The translations under genes and the position numbers were made by a program. A stretch of 64,000 bases of DNA from Hoplostethus atlanticus (Eukaryota > Chordata > Actinopteri > Trachichthyiformes > Trachichthyidae). Of this stretch, positions 22,500-35,374 are shown in pieces; positions within the stretch are counted from its first letter, which is position 1, and every line of letters begins with the position of its first letter. The DNA lies in the NCBI GenBank assembly GCA_034670405.1, contig JAXDDX010000019.1, positions 2,236,501 to 2,300,500 of the forward strand. The letters run 5' to 3'. Under the pieces are notes generated by a model, which saw only the letters and a list, made by a program, of their open reading frames with translations, was not told the DNA's origin and did not search any database.

Positions 22500-22998
22500 A
22501 TCTTGGCTATGTCCTCTGGTGGCGTGAGGGACTGGCTCGTAGATGGTCCCCCTCCCGCCGGGATGCAGCCAGTTTGTCTTTAGCTCTTTGCCTTACATCA
22601 TTGAACCTCTTCTTAGACTGGGCAGCAGTTCTCGGTTCTCAGTCAGAGACAATCTGTGTTACCTCTTCCCAAGCCAATTTTACATCATCAGCCCTTGGGG
22701 GCCTACTTGTCATTTATGGACAAGAATATCAGTTTCTTCTTGAGTGACGCCTTTGTGGCGGGACCGGTTGGGACTTGGCACAGCCATCACAAAATTGTCA
22801 ATGTGCCATTGTGCGAGCGCACTGCTTTTAAAGGGGATGACATGAGCCGATTGGCCTACTGATAATGTATTCCTCTTCATCCAACCTCTCTGACCACTAC
22901 ACCGCAGGTGCGCTTTTGCATGTCTGATCACCAAAATACCAAAATAGACTGGACACGCCCACTTGGACTTGCGCTGCATCTTGAGTCACAAAATAGAG
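22500..22998 (-). pseudogene. Harbinger-type transposon remnant with Myb/SANT-like relic
   Basis: Minus-strand translation of 22680-22530 gives DDVKLAWEEVTQIVSD, a stop, then RTAAQSKKRFNDVRQRAKDK and LAASRRE. Trp, the spaced hydrophobic residues and the K-K-(R/W)-(F/S)-D-(I/V) segment match the Myb/SANT-like DNA-binding protein that is the second gene of Harbinger transposons. The right end GTCACAAAATAGAG (22985-22998) is the inverse of the terminus GGGCTCTATTTTCGTGAC found at 45896. A block GAGCGCACTGCTTTTAAA at 22815-22832 also recurs in that copy. The left end is missing. An internal TGA and indels make the gene dead. Confidence 0.65.
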
Positions 22999-25900
22999 AA
23001 AAAAAATCATAATAGTTTTTTTGGAAACCCGCCTAGACGTAGCCTTAGGAAAAAAAAAAAAGAGTTATTATTGGTGGTGGTATTATTCCAACCATACAAC
23101 CAGGATTGGGTGAGACAGTTGAGAAGAATCAACCACAGGCAGGTATTTATACTAAAATTACACATTAAAACCAACAACAACTTCAAATTCCACTGTGCTT
23201 GAGCTTCTGTAACTCACTTCAGTAATACTTGATAGAATACTTGAGTTTGGAGAACAAACTACAAGAGACCATGATTATGCATGTAGTCAAATGAGTTCAA
23301 ATATCCATTTTATTATGGGAATGTCATTTTAGGCCTTGTGTTCAGAAATGAAAAGGGCTGAATAAAATATCATAGAAAATTCTTGATAACATGGCTTTTC
23401 AAACTGACCTCAGGGTGTCATCACAAAAGTCATCTTTTGATATGTTATGTTTTGTATACATCAGATTTTCCACACTTTTTTTTTTTTTTTATAGTGACCA
23501 AAGGGCAATTCTAATTTACACTTCTATCTTTGTGTGCAGTCAACCTAAACTAAACTGAATCAAATGCACATGGTATTTATTTTAGTTGAAAGACATTGAA
23601 AAGGTTTTGTATAAGCCAAGGCCAAAGTCCTCAGTGCTCGCATCGAATAGTCCAAGTATGAATCGGTACTCAAACGTGCAGATCTCAATCCGTATAACTT
23701 TACAGTCTTAATGGAGCCTTATGTGGTTTCTACCCAGAAACAAACAGGATGAAAGTAGAGGCAAACAAAGGGACTAGAAAAAGCCAGATACTGTAATAAT
23801 AGCCATCAGGACATCGAAATATGCTTGAACTACAGTATGGGAAGTATACAGTGAAGTGAGGGGTGAGCTCGGGAAACCAACAAACGGAGCAATGTAAAGA
23901 AAATTGAGATTCTCGTGACAGAGATAAAAATGGAAAACGCCCCCCTCCCTTGTCTCTCGCCATCGTCCATCAGCCTCGAGATCAAGACTTTCAGGAGATG
24001 CATCGTTGTCTGCCAGCTGTTCTCGACAACCTCCTCTGCCTCTTATCCTTCTCCCTCCTCTCTCTGTATTTTAATCAATTTCAGTCTATTTTTATTTCTC
24101 AGGGAATGCCCTACATGGTGCGTTCTCTCCATCTACGAGAGCGAAGCCCTGCAACGTGCCTATACGAAACCCAATGACGCTGCGTGATTTTGAAAATGGA
24201 TTTTCTTGATGTACAGTTGTATTTTTTATGATGTCTGACCTTGTGGTGTAGGTCTATAATTCACATGCACACATTCTTTAATCTGGAGAACCGTTTTTTT
24301 CTGAGATGAGACCAAGGAGAGGGTTCCTGAAGATAAAAGGCTCTAAAAGGAGAATCAATGATTTCTCAATCAATATCAATTATTACTGTAAAATAAGCGA
24401 GAAACAGACAAATTCTAGTTCAACATAGACATGCAAAATGATAATTTCCTTTTTTTTCCCTCTGTATTCATTAAGGGGTTCATGGTAGAACCATGCACAT
24501 GTGACTGAACATGAGGATAAAAGGTTTCCACACAGATGAAACATTTATGTGTGTTCACCTACGGGGAGATGATAGAACGCATGGAGGTGCCAACTTCTAC
24601 TTTTTTTTTTTTTTTTTAGAGTGTAACTAATAGGTTGAAATGTGCCTCGGAGCATGCAGAAAAAGGGCCTGCGCTGTGTTTCGGGGCTGCACATAGAACG
24701 TTTGAAAAGAGCAAACTAAAATTAGACAGGTTGAATTTGACACAGACACACGCGATTGCGCATGCGCTTGCAGACACAGTCATTAGGCTTTCAGCAAACA
24801 TCATCTGGGTAGAATGATGAGTCTTTAGTGAGATGTATTTGTTTCCTTCATATTACCAGAGAGAGGGAGGTGGCGGGGGGCTAGTGGAGGGGGCTATTGA
24901 TATGCCCCATGCAGTGCCAACACCTGACTAATTTCATGCAGCCATTCAAATGACTGCCTCCTTTGGCTCATCTGTGCTTCCTGCCGACTCCCCACTGAGC
25001 GCGCTCACAGAGGAACAGGTTGATGCAAATGAGCTATAGACCTTTAAAGGGACAGTTCGCTCTAAATAGAGTATATTTCTGGAGGAGAGCTATCTGCCCT
25101 AGAAATGACAGCTATGATGAATTTTAAATAATGTGGCTGGGTTGCTTTTCTTTTTTCTTGTTTTTTTTTTGGTTTTGTTTTTTAAAAAGGGCTTATTAAT
25201 TCTAAAACAAGGATTTGAGATTTTTTTTTATCAGATTTATTCACTAATTGGAGGTATTTACATGTCAAAAGAATACGATAATGCAGAAATAAAAAGAAGA
25301 AAGGACTACTTAATACTCAAGTATTGTTTTTGTCTCCAGAGTGCATTTTGAAAGCCTGCTCTCAAACTCTGACCTAATATCTTGATCAGTCTTCTTTGAG
25401 ATATTTATTTTTTTCTTAAGGCCTCTTTTCCTGTGTGAGATCAACACAAATGATCTCAAAGTATTACGCAAACACTGCAGGAAATTATTACTTTGTTCTT
25501 TGTCTGTAATATGTGGAAAGGTGTAGCTGAAAATCATGATGATGACAAAATGTGTGAACATAAACAATGCACAGCAAGGGTGCGTATACACATCTTATAC
25601 GCACAGGTTGGGACATGAGAAAAGGGAACTGGGTATGAGAGCGTGTCTACCGCTGCACATACAAATTAATGATTAATTGTGCATGTAAAATAAAAAGATC
25701 ATGCAATGAACACGTTTTTTCAATCAACCCCATATATGGCCCAATTTAGAACGGTCAGTATAAGATGTTCAAAGGGAGTTTTAGGATGTTGATTTTTATG
25801 ATGGCCGTCTGTTGAAAGGGTGAATTATTAAGGGTGATTTATTGTATGCCTGATACCTTGTAAACCTTGACTTGCAAGCTAGATAAATTTAAAATGTTTA

Positions 25901-26189
25901 ATGCAGTAATGCAATGCACTGCAAGTAGAGCTACTTCTAAAGTTGCTATCATTATGTTGCATTATGTTTATGTGTAATAATGCACAATAATCTGCTTTGT
26001 CACTGTTGGTGAATGAGAAATGTGTGAGAAACAGGTGAACAAAGGATGTTTCAGCAACCACTTTTGTGTAATTGTGGGAAAGAAATGTATATTGACTTGA
26101 AAATTGAAATAATTAGGTGACTCCAAACTTTGTACATTCTAACATTTCTATCAATAAATATTAAACAAATCAAACATGTTGTCCCCAAT
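22999..26189. other. No recognisable gene; one candidate regulatory spot
   Basis: AT-rich unique-looking DNA with T homopolymers near 23477-23491, 24600-24618 and 25159-25181. At 24945-25125 there is a non-repetitive block that holds an octamer ATGCAAAT (25023-25030) and a MEF2-like CTCTAAATAGAG (25060-25071). No coding evidence is seen. Confidence 0.4.
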
Positions 26190-26473
26190 TAATGATGCAG
26201 TCACCCCCTTGGGGCAATGAGTAACAAGATACATCATCCCTCCAAATTTCATCAAGGGGTGAAGCAGTTATGGCCTTTCAAATTTTGAAAACCTTTAAGT
26301 ATAGCGCCTCCATCAGGCCAATCAGTCAAATTTTGTGAAAGCTCGAACACAGCGACAGGATGCATCATCCTGTTTAGTGAAAATCGGATCAGTGATGTAA
26401 CAGTTATAGCCTTCAAAGTTAGAAATTTTGAGCTTTAATTATAGAGACCCATCAGGCCAATATATACTGTATA

Positions 26474-26504
<31 letters not shown>

Positions 26505-26600
26505 TCATATATTTAAAAAAAAAACTGGAACACTCAAAGATGCATCATCCCTCCAGGTCTTGAAGCTGCTTCGCTTGACACTTTGGGCCTCATACAACAT
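26190..26600 (+). repeat. Degenerate tandem repeat, unit about 131-140 bp
   Basis: GATACATCATCC at 26228 recurs as GATGCATCATCC at 26359 and again at 26539. CATCAGGCCA at 26311 recurs at 26450, and GTTATGGCC/GTTATAGCC also recurs. That makes about two and a half diverged units. The last unit is pushed away by a TA microsatellite. Such 'quadratic' repeats are common in fish, but I do not know this one's name. Confidence 0.65.
26471..26505. repeat. (TA)n microsatellite with T run
   Basis: About 12 TA units followed by ten T, inserted between two units of the degenerate tandem repeat. Confidence 0.9.
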
Positions 26601-26605
26601 ACCTT

Positions 26606-29500
26606 CAGCTTGCAGCAGGAAGTACCCATGCCTGTGACATAGGTAAAATGACTAGGCGTACAGCTGAGATGTAGGTAGTATTACTTCCCTGTTCTAATTT
26701 GCTATTCAAGTGGACTTACTGGAGTGAAAATGGACCTCTAAGATTAAAAACCACCCGCTTGTGACGAGAGCTAGTCATTATCGCAAAAACGAAATAATAA
26801 TACTGCTAGAAGTACTGCACATGCACACGCATATCCATCCACCCCCCATCCACTCCACAAACACACACACACACACAATGCAACACCACTGAGGTGTGTT
26901 AATTGCACTGATTGAACGAATCCTACAGCTGCAAACACTCGGACATTCTAGTTTATCATCGCTGGCTGAGAATTGAATTAAAAACTCATTTATCTAATAA
27001 AGACTTAGGCAATTTGCATGAGTTGGACAGATGATTAAAGATGCATGACGGATAGAAATAGAGGGAGAGATACTCTGTTGTAAACAAGTGCAGTGCGATA
27101 CCCTCGCAGAAACACAAACTGTCATAATCGCTCTCATCTTTTTGCTATAAAAACCCAGCATGACCAACATGTCCGAGGGGTATATTAAAACTGGATATGA
27201 GTAAATGGAATATATATTTGTGCACAGGATATAGCCTGTGTACTTGAACGTCTTCATGAAATGAACTGGAAGAGCAAAGGGAGCACTGCTCTTTTTTTTT
27301 TTTTTTTAAAGTGTTTTTTGGCTCAGGATGAAAGTGCACATCTACTGGAATGGGCCTTTGCTTTGGTCAGTTGTAACAGTAGAAACCAGAGACATGCGTC
27401 ACCCATAACTCAGCCTTGCCATCCATGGTAATGCATTATGGTTCACTAATTAATTAATTAATTGTGATTAAGCATCAACTAACCATGTGTTAATTCCAAT
27501 TTACTTGCAGGGGCACAAAGTGTAGGAAGTAATGGTAAGGTTTCAACAATTTAACAACAGATTATGAAGAATTTATAGTTGGCGACTATAGTATTTGAAG
27601 TATTTTATTACTTAAAGAGACCCTAATATTGGATTTCAAATTTTTCTCTATTTCAGGGTGGTTAATAGACGTTGATAAATGTAGATTTTCTTTGAGGGGT
27701 TACATTTAAAGTTATTGCATTTTCAAAAATCCATCCTTTTCTTTACAGACTAAGTCTGGACTTGATCCTGATTGGCTCCCCTCACTAAATATTTCCTGAA
27801 ATGTCCATTTACACAGTATCAATTCATCATAGCCAGTTCATGAAAGCTTTTACATTGTTCTAAACACCCGGTGTCAGGTAGGTCTTTAATAGCACCAAAG
27901 ATGATACCAAAAAAAGACAAAAAACAGGATTTTGCAGATTATGACTTTAAGAGGCCACAGATGTCCACCAAACAGGAGGCACCACAAGCCTGGCAAGGTT
28001 TTTCATGGGATGAAATGACCAACAGACTGTGGATGGGGAGGGGAGTCAGAACTCAGGGAAGAGAGACTTTGTCTATGTGCGCATTCATGTATGAAACACA
28101 TGGCATTAAATGCTTGGATTCATAGGCTCTGGTCATGTCATTCGATATTTTAAAGCATCCAAATTTAATTTTGATTGTTTAACAAAGTCACACAGAAAAC
28201 GGTCATTTGCAATTCTCTCTTCTGACTACACCAAGGTTCAACAAAGTAGTCAATCAGATTATCGATCCATTCTTTTCAACACAAATGTCTTCATTACCAG
28301 CCATTTCAGAGGAACAGAAAGTATCATTGATAGATGGATAAAGCAAAAATAAACATTGGTGTTGCTATTGAAAGAAGGAGGAATCTCAGACAGACCAAAG
28401 AAGTTATAACTGATTCCCAGTCGGACGTTTATTCCCTAGACAGCTCCATTTGCGATATTTAATGTTTGTAATCTGGACTAATGCAATCGGGGGAAACTAG
28501 TCCAGCCCTACTATCTAGATCTAATAGCTCGTTTTCATATTACTCAGAACCAGTTAGATCGGCGATGAAACCGTGAGAGTTGATTGCGTTCGTTGCGCTC
28601 GGTGAGGGGGCGTGTATGCAGCGCTGTTTGGAAAGAGGGTGGAGGCCTGGGGGTGAAGGCGGGTGGAGGCAAAGTTCTGCCCTTGTTTTAATTAAGATCC
28701 ATGATTCATCTTTTGGGCCTGCAAGGGTTGCTATTCTACGTAATTCTTACATAGTATACCATTAAAAAATGAAACCTTCAGCAGTCCTAGGAGAAGAGTT
28801 TGGATGATGGTCTTTGAGGCATTTGACTCAATCAGCCCAGTGGTGAATGCATGTGTGAAGCATGTCAGACTGTTACTGCAGGACTGTGGCTGATTTTCTG
28901 CAGCTGATTGCTGGAAAGAGCTGCAGGGCAGACGTGTGGCTTTCAATTCCCACAATGTGTCTTGCAGCAATTGAATATTGTATGTAGGCTAGCTACTATC
29001 CATTGCATCTTTTGCACTTCCCTATGTGAGGTGCTGTTGTGTTTCAGTATGTGCTATGAAACTATGAAAATGGGCAATTTGTGAAAATGACTGTAAATGT
29101 ATTGTACTTAACCGTGAAACTGATTCTGATTCCTTTCTCCAAAACCTCTAACCTAAAACACAAGCTAGTATCATTAATTCCACCCTAGGGTGCTGAAATT
29201 CGCTTCACTCACTTTAGAACACTTTTCGGAAGTGAAGTGAAGCGAATTGACCTTCTAACCTCCCCAGGCAGGTGTCCTCTCCGCAAATCATTTTGTTTAG
29301 GGGGAACATTAGGAATGAGACTCTCACTTACTCATCTCATCCTCTTCCAGACAGGAGAATACATCATCAGCAAAGTGCACAGGGTACAAAGACAGCTGGC
29401 ACCTCAGATTAATTCCAGCATCTCTCTTCTCTCTCCCCTTCATGGAAAAATAATTAATTTACTTGTTATCCAGTGCAGGTCAATCTCCCACTTTCTCTCT
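26606..29500. other. No recognisable gene
   Basis: Unique-looking DNA. It contains a short CA tract near 26862-26876, a T run near 27292-27307 and (TTAA)n at about 27446-27463. The end of this stretch (about 28980-29135, ending GAAACTGATTCTGATTCC) may be a LINE 3' tail, but the evidence is thin. Confidence 0.45.
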
Positions 29501-29504
29501 CTAT

Positions 29505-29575
29505 CTGACTCTTTCTCTCACAAACACACACAATCTCTCTCTCTCACACACAAACACACACACAAACACACACAA
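29505..29575. repeat. CT/CA-rich tract
   Basis: A CTCTCT stretch passing into CACACAAACACA units. Low-complexity sequence, not coding. Confidence 0.85.
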
Positions 29576-29678
29576 TGTCAGGGACAATCGCTTTGACCAG
29601 GCGCAGGGCCAAGGGCTGTGTAAGAACCGTAATTTCATCCTATTGCTTAGCTAGGTCACCTTATGCTTGACCTGCCCA

Positions 29679-29680
<2 letters not shown>

Positions 29681-29771
<91 letters not shown>

Positions 29772-29780
29772 GTGCGTGTG
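29681..29780. repeat. (TG)n(TGCG)n compound microsatellite
   Basis: 36 perfect TG units (29681-29752) followed by TGCG units to 29780. Alternating purine-pyrimidine sequence of this length, with CG steps, is a classical Z-DNA-forming type. Confidence 0.97.
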
Positions 29781-29841
29781 AATCGTTCAAGTAAGAATGT
29801 ATCCACTGGCAAGGAAGCATGGAGGGTTTAATGGAATGGAA

Positions 29842-30165
29842 CACTACAGGTGGCTCAACGGTCTGAGGTGAATGCCACAGTATGGTGACGTTACGGGCTT
29901 GTGGCTTATGTTGTCTCTTCTCTAGCTCATCTTACACTGCCAACACATTTAAAACAAGTGGAAACGAGAGCATTTCAATTGTTTCCAATGCAAATCGACA
30001 ATCGTTATTTTCACCATTGTGTTCACACCTTGGGGTTCGGTGCTCAAGGGTACATCGACAGTAGTTGGTGAGAAAGGGAATAATGTTAAACCACCCACGT
30101 TTTGATCCCGCGATCTTCTGGTCACGAATGTGCTTCTCTAACCTCCGGGCCACTACCACCCCCAT
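29842..30165. repeat. Possible SINE-like head plus dispersed fish repeat tail
   Basis: TGGCTCAACGG at 29851-29861 fits the RNA polymerase III A-box (TRGYNNARYNG), but no good B-box follows. From about 30025 the wording GGTTCGGTGCTCAAGGG ... TTTTGATCCCGCGATCTTCT ... CTCTAACCTCCGGGCCAC resembles the end of a very common fish dispersed repeat. Whether head and tail belong to one element is uncertain. A diverged opposite-strand relative is at 39765-39835. Confidence 0.45.
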
Positions 30166-30169
30166 TCAT

Positions 30170-31008
30170 CATTCTCTTGATGCTAGTGGAATTACTCTGC
30201 CTTGTTTCAAGACATTGATACAGGAAAATGAAAACAAGCGAAACTGCATTGGAAACAAGTGGGATTATCTCACATCTTTGGTAGAATTTTTGATATAATA
30301 AGTACTAAAAAAAAAGAATGTAAAACTAAAGCTGGAGACATAACCACTCTAGAATGTCCATTTTTCTCGAATGCTGTTCTCTTTGCTCTCTGAAGGTGGA
30401 AGGACTGATGTGGCAACAGTTTCCTATCCTCGCACAAAAGAAGTCAGTCTAATATCTTCCCCTCTCTTGCTTTCTACGTCGTTTGCCCTTCATGCAGATG
30501 GAAAGTGAAACGGCATATATATATATATCCGTTTTTATGAGGATGACTGCATTCATGACTGCATTCTCAGTCTTTTGCTTTTGAAGGAAAGAGTAATAAA
30601 TCCTAAATAAAAAAAAATAAAAAAAGTAATAATTCACACCTCATGATTATTGTGTTCATTACATCATTGGCGTACAGGAAGCCACCCGTAGCTGTATGAG
30701 TTTCTATGTTGTCAACCTTGAGAACGCAACAAAAGGCACAATAGCAGTAGCTCCGTTTTTTTTATTGGAAAATAAATAAATAAAAAGGATAAATTCTATC
30801 GGGATTTGCGGGGCGCTTCAAAAGCAGCTGCGGTTACATTTCAACATCACTTATGGCACCGACTGTGCTTTCTATAGACTACAGGCGTCGGGATATGTGC
30901 TTCCATTGTGACATATCTGAGTTGCTCAGTGGGGGGGGGCCTTTGGAATTGCAGCAAACATTTTCCTCGACACGTTGAGCTCCATTCATCACCACCACAT
31001 TACCACAC
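30170..31008. other. No recognisable gene
   Basis: AT-rich unique-looking DNA with a short TA run near 30512-30526. I see no gene. Confidence 0.5.
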
Positions 31009-31044
31009 ACACATTCACCCCCCCCCCCCCCCACACACACACAG
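31005..31044. repeat. Poly-C run flanked by CA
   Basis: About 15 C between two short CA tracts. It has i-motif/G-quadruplex potential on opposite strands and is prone to length error. Confidence 0.9.
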
Positions 31045-31621
31045 GCCGTAACAATGTTAATGCTAAATCGCTGTAATTTTTCCACCATATCAGAGATGAC
31101 AAATAATGAAATCAGTATTTGCTGTACAGTTTCCCAGTTTCCAGATTTGTGTTATGTGGGCTGCAAGTGTGGCTGTGGACTTTTAGTACCTCATGAATTC
31201 ACAAACGAGCGAACGGTGAGCGTGGAAGGAAGCAGCCGAAAAACCCCCAAGGGGCAAAAAAAACCCACCTGGTAATAAATCAAGATGTGGCAAATAATAG
31301 CATCCGCGGCTACTCAAATGACAAGCATGTACTGCCACGCAAAATGATCCCTCAATTAATCTGCACTTATTGATGGAGGTAATGCACCTAGAAGAGTTCA
31401 TTCACTGATTTCACTTTTTTTTTTTTTTGCATGGTGAAAAAACTGAATTCTATACAGGAAGCCATGGTGTGCCAAGTCTCAACACCCTCTAATTCATGTC
31501 TTTGTGTGTATTGTTTTTTCCTCTTCAGTGCAACCGCGAATGCTGCCCGCTCTCAGGCCAAGATCGGAGGTGTCGTTACCTGCAGGTGTTGCAATTATTT
31601 CGCAGAGATACGATAAGCGTT

Positions 31622-31845
31622 TGAACGGACAGGCGACAACGCGACCGGGGGTCTAGTGCCCACACACACATAATATTGTCACGTTGATTTTTTGCAACGT
31701 CTGGCACCGCTAATGAGCGTACGGGCTAACCGCTATGAAGGGCAACCGCCGACTCGCGTGCGTCGCTTTGCCCACGCGACGGTCGAAAGAAATAATACGA
31801 GAGGTGATAACAAGGAAGCGAAAGCGACATCGCGCTGACGTTGGA
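31622..31845. promoter_or_regulatory. Orphan CpG cluster
   Basis: By hand count, roughly 28 CpG fall within about 225 bp, far above the surrounding DNA. There is no TATA box and no open frame on either strand that I would defend. Such clusters far from a gene often mark an unmethylated regulatory element or an undescribed promoter. This is a base-composition observation only. Confidence 0.35.
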
Positions 31846-34120
31846 TTCAATTCAACAAATTAGCTCTCCCAGACTAGGCTATGACTTTCTGAAGTCGTAA
31901 TGTAATTGAAAGGTGCAATGTAACGGCTCTTGAAGTAAAAAGCCGATGAGATGAAAAGATGATGATAATAGGGAGCCGATAACTCATCTTCTCAGATGTT
32001 GTGACTCATCCTTGACTCACAGTGTGTTTTGCCTACACTGCAATGAGGCACTACTTTGTTGATTCCACAGTCATTTACACTGTGAAGGACAAGTTCCTTT
32101 TTTTGGAAATGCACTGACAATAGGAAAAGGCGCCACACCAGCGTGACCGTGTATAATTCCCCAGGACAATCCCGGGAATAATTATCCCCAAAATTCCGAC
32201 TGTGCACATAACCGTCAATGATTGTCTGCACACACAGAACACATCCCATTCATGCACCACGAAGGTATGAGCCCGTAAGCGGTCCACACAATGGATGGCG
32301 TTCCAAATATGTCCACCATGTGAAGAAGGTGAATTGGACAATACCACAGAGGAGAGGAAGTTCGATAAATACTTCTGCTGTACCTCCAGTTTCTCTATGC
32401 TAGTTCACACTAGCACCTGGACCCACACGCGTCGCAGGCTGGCCTTTCAAAATGTTGTTTGAAGGAGAAATGAGTAAGGGTTTTTACTGCCTGATAGCAC
32501 AAGGTGACATATCTGCAGGGGGGGGCGTTGTTGATCTATACTTGAGTCATGCCAGGTGCCGAGATTTGTGGCTTTTTAAAACTCACTTTCCAGCCTGCAC
32601 TCACAAAAATGTAACTTTCACCACACAACACTGTAGAAGGAGTCAGCTCCTGCCGATGTTGTTGCAATTCCTCCTGCTCCTCTACAGGTCATATATTATT
32701 AAATACCCCTTTAACATGAGACAGGCAAACTTCTTTGTGGCTGCACAACCTGAAAAAAAAGAGGGAGGCGAGGAGGTTGCTGGAACAAGCACCCCCTCAG
32801 ACCTGGTTGCTGGGGCAGAGCTGCTCAGAGCTGCCCACCCCCTGGATAACTAACAAAAAAAAAAGGTGAGTGGGAGTACCTATTCACAGCATTTGACTCC
32901 ATCAGTGATCCAGAAGGAGTGCTCTGTTTTTAGCAACAGAACAAATTTGATCTGTTCATCTCTTAATAATCAGTTATTACTTCCCACATTCCCCTTGCAG
33001 ACGAAGTAAACTCCAATTCTGGGACTCAAACATTTGAACGTGTCGGCAACGCTGCAACTATTATCGGCAACTAATGCTACTGCAAAGAGTCTTTTATTGC
33101 TGTTTAAGCGACGCACACACACACACATACATCTCCATCCATGAGCGTTAGTTGTCACCCCATGGTACTAATGGGGAAGTGTGTTCAAACAGATGTCGTT
33201 CCAGATATCTTTGGAGGGAATGGGAAAACAGGCATTACATATCATTCCACCATAGGTAAAGAGGAAAAAAAATAGCATGTGTTACATAACCACCAAGATT
33301 AAACATTTCAAGTCACAGGTTTGATGTATTTTTTTGACATGTTCCTGAAGTGAGGCTGAGGAAATGTGGGACCAGATGGGAGGGGAGAGTAAACTTACTA
33401 GATACTAAATCCAAAGAAAACGGAGGAGATGGGAGGAGGAGATTGCGTTTTGATTGCACCAGAGTCAATTAAGATGAAGATAAAACATGAAAGACTGCAG
33501 GTTTTTTTTTTTTTGCTTGAGGAGAACTCGGTGTGTGTTATGTTACTCAAGTTCAAATGAACCATTACGACTGTTAGAAGTGTAGAAGAACGGCGGCATA
33601 GAAATAAGCAAGCAGGTGAAAAATAACATGATATTAATCCATTTAGCTTTTCCGTAACATCTAAAATTAGCCGTATATATTTCCAGAAGCCGTTTTTTGC
33701 TCGTGGCTAACCTTAAGGGAACAATAATGCACTGAGAAAAGAAAGTGCCTTAGGAAAACCGATTGCATCATTTCACCTTGATGTGGAACTCGCACGGAGA
33801 GGATACAAAAAGGGAAGCGATGTAGCTGTCAGGTCTGCTTTTTTTTGTGTCAGCGTCCGTGTTTTCCCTAACTGTGATCTTCACCCCTCTTTGTTCTCAG
33901 AATTATATTGTCGCCCCTTTGCCGAGTCGCCATGGCAACTGTTTTTTGGAAAGTCATTCAGCGACAGGTGGGGTTTTTGTTTTTTTTTGCACCGGCAAAA
34001 AGAGTGTGATGATGACACAGGTAAATACAATAAAGTTTGCTGGAAGATTTTTCAAATGACATGATACAAAAGAAGTATGATGTCTACACAGTGTTCATCT
34101 GTGGAAGTCTTTTCTGGGAA
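31846..34120. other. No gene; contains a second copy of a dispersed segment
   Basis: 32552-32602 (CCAGGTGCCGAGATTTGTGG and on) resembles 15449-15500. Short T and A homopolymers occur near 33501-33514 and 33841-33847. The 133-codon frame at 32452-32853 has no recognisable domain. Confidence 0.45.
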
Positions 34121-34275
34121 TCCAATCACATTTATTTATATAGCCCTTAATCACCGTTACAGTCTCCAACAAGTGAAAACAATAAATGGTTAGTACACGA
34201 CATCCCCCCGGCCTTGGACCCTCACAGAGGACAAAGGTTCTACATCATCCAATTGCAAAGCCCAACCTGTTGTTG
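34121..34275 (+). repeat. Dispersed fish repeat remnant
   Basis: CATTTATTTATATAGCCCTT followed by ACGACATCCCCCCGGCCTTG and GGACCCTCACAGAGGA matches the wording of a very widespread fish repeat (TTTATTTGTATAGCCC ... GACATCCCTCTGTCCTTAGACCCTCACA). The family name is left open. The edges are approximate. Confidence 0.6.
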
Positions 34276-35374
34276 TGCAGCCACATTTCACGAAGCAAAA
34301 AGCAGTTCTGTTCACAGTTGTAATGACGATGCTCAGGCTGTGTTACACTGATTAATAATGTAAAGCGTCTGTAGACCCCTCATAGAGGCAATTGACAACC
34401 AACAGTGATTTTGTATTGTGCTGCAAGAGCTCCATATGCCACCATGACAAAAAAAGACAGCATTTTCAGTTTTTGGCACACTTTAAAAAGGAGTAAAGGT
34501 TAAAACACAGCATTTGATATGGCTTTTTTCTACATAATGTGTTATTATAACTATCCTAATAAAACATTGTACCAAATTACACCATTTCCAGGCTCCTTTA
34601 ACAACTATCATGTGAATGTGTGACACTCTAGTCAGGTTTTTTTACTCAGAAACACAAAAGGGATTAGCTGCTTATCTCTAAATCGTGGACACTGCATTCA
34701 CCTGGCACCTCTTTTGATTTTGATTTATTAACTAGTTATTTTACTTTTTTTGCAGATTTTGAAAACGTGGTAATAGGAGCAGTGGGAACGAAGTCGCATT
34801 ACTCATAACGGGAAATGCATCCGTTGCTTGGCACCGGTTGATTTATTAACAAATGCACTAGTTAATGAATCAAAATCCAAAAGTGGTGCAGAGCAAAAAA
34901 AAAAAAAAAGGATATTCTTTCTTAATATTGAAGTAGGACTTTTATTTAAAAGCATAAGATCCTCAGTTCTTGAAGGTGTGAATAACTTCTCTCATCCTGT
35001 GCCATGACATCAACTGGTGACAGACAAGTTGCTTTGATAAAGGATGGTTTCAACTAGTAGTGGCCATGATTGGACATTATGGAAAGGGTAAGGAATGAAC
35101 AAAAATCACACCTTGCATTGGAGGACATTTTGCTACAATCTATTGAAGTTTCTAAAATCTGGAGCGAGGGGAGTGTGGATAATATCACATCCTTCCAACC
35201 CAGTGAGAGACCAATTGTTCCCACCAAGCCAGAGCCGGTGCTACCTGCTTGCTGCAGCCGTGCAAAGATGATGTGGCGAGTGTGTTGTCAGTCAGCAGGG
35301 AGCCACGAGGTCAAGAAGCAATACGGGGGGGTGCAGGCAGCTATTGTTCCCACTCACACAGACACGACAATACG
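34276..35374. other. No recognisable gene
   Basis: AT-rich unique-looking DNA with an A run near 34896-34911. I see no coding signal. Confidence 0.5.

Noticed and set aside
29842-29930. tRNA gene or intact SINE suggested by a good A-box
   Set aside because: No B-box at the right distance and no cloverleaf. It is kept only as a possible SINE-like head.
32452-32853. 133-codon plus-strand frame resembling a zinc-finger transposase N-terminus
   Set aside because: The resemblance is limited to a few charged residues. No Cys/His pattern of a BED finger could be confirmed.
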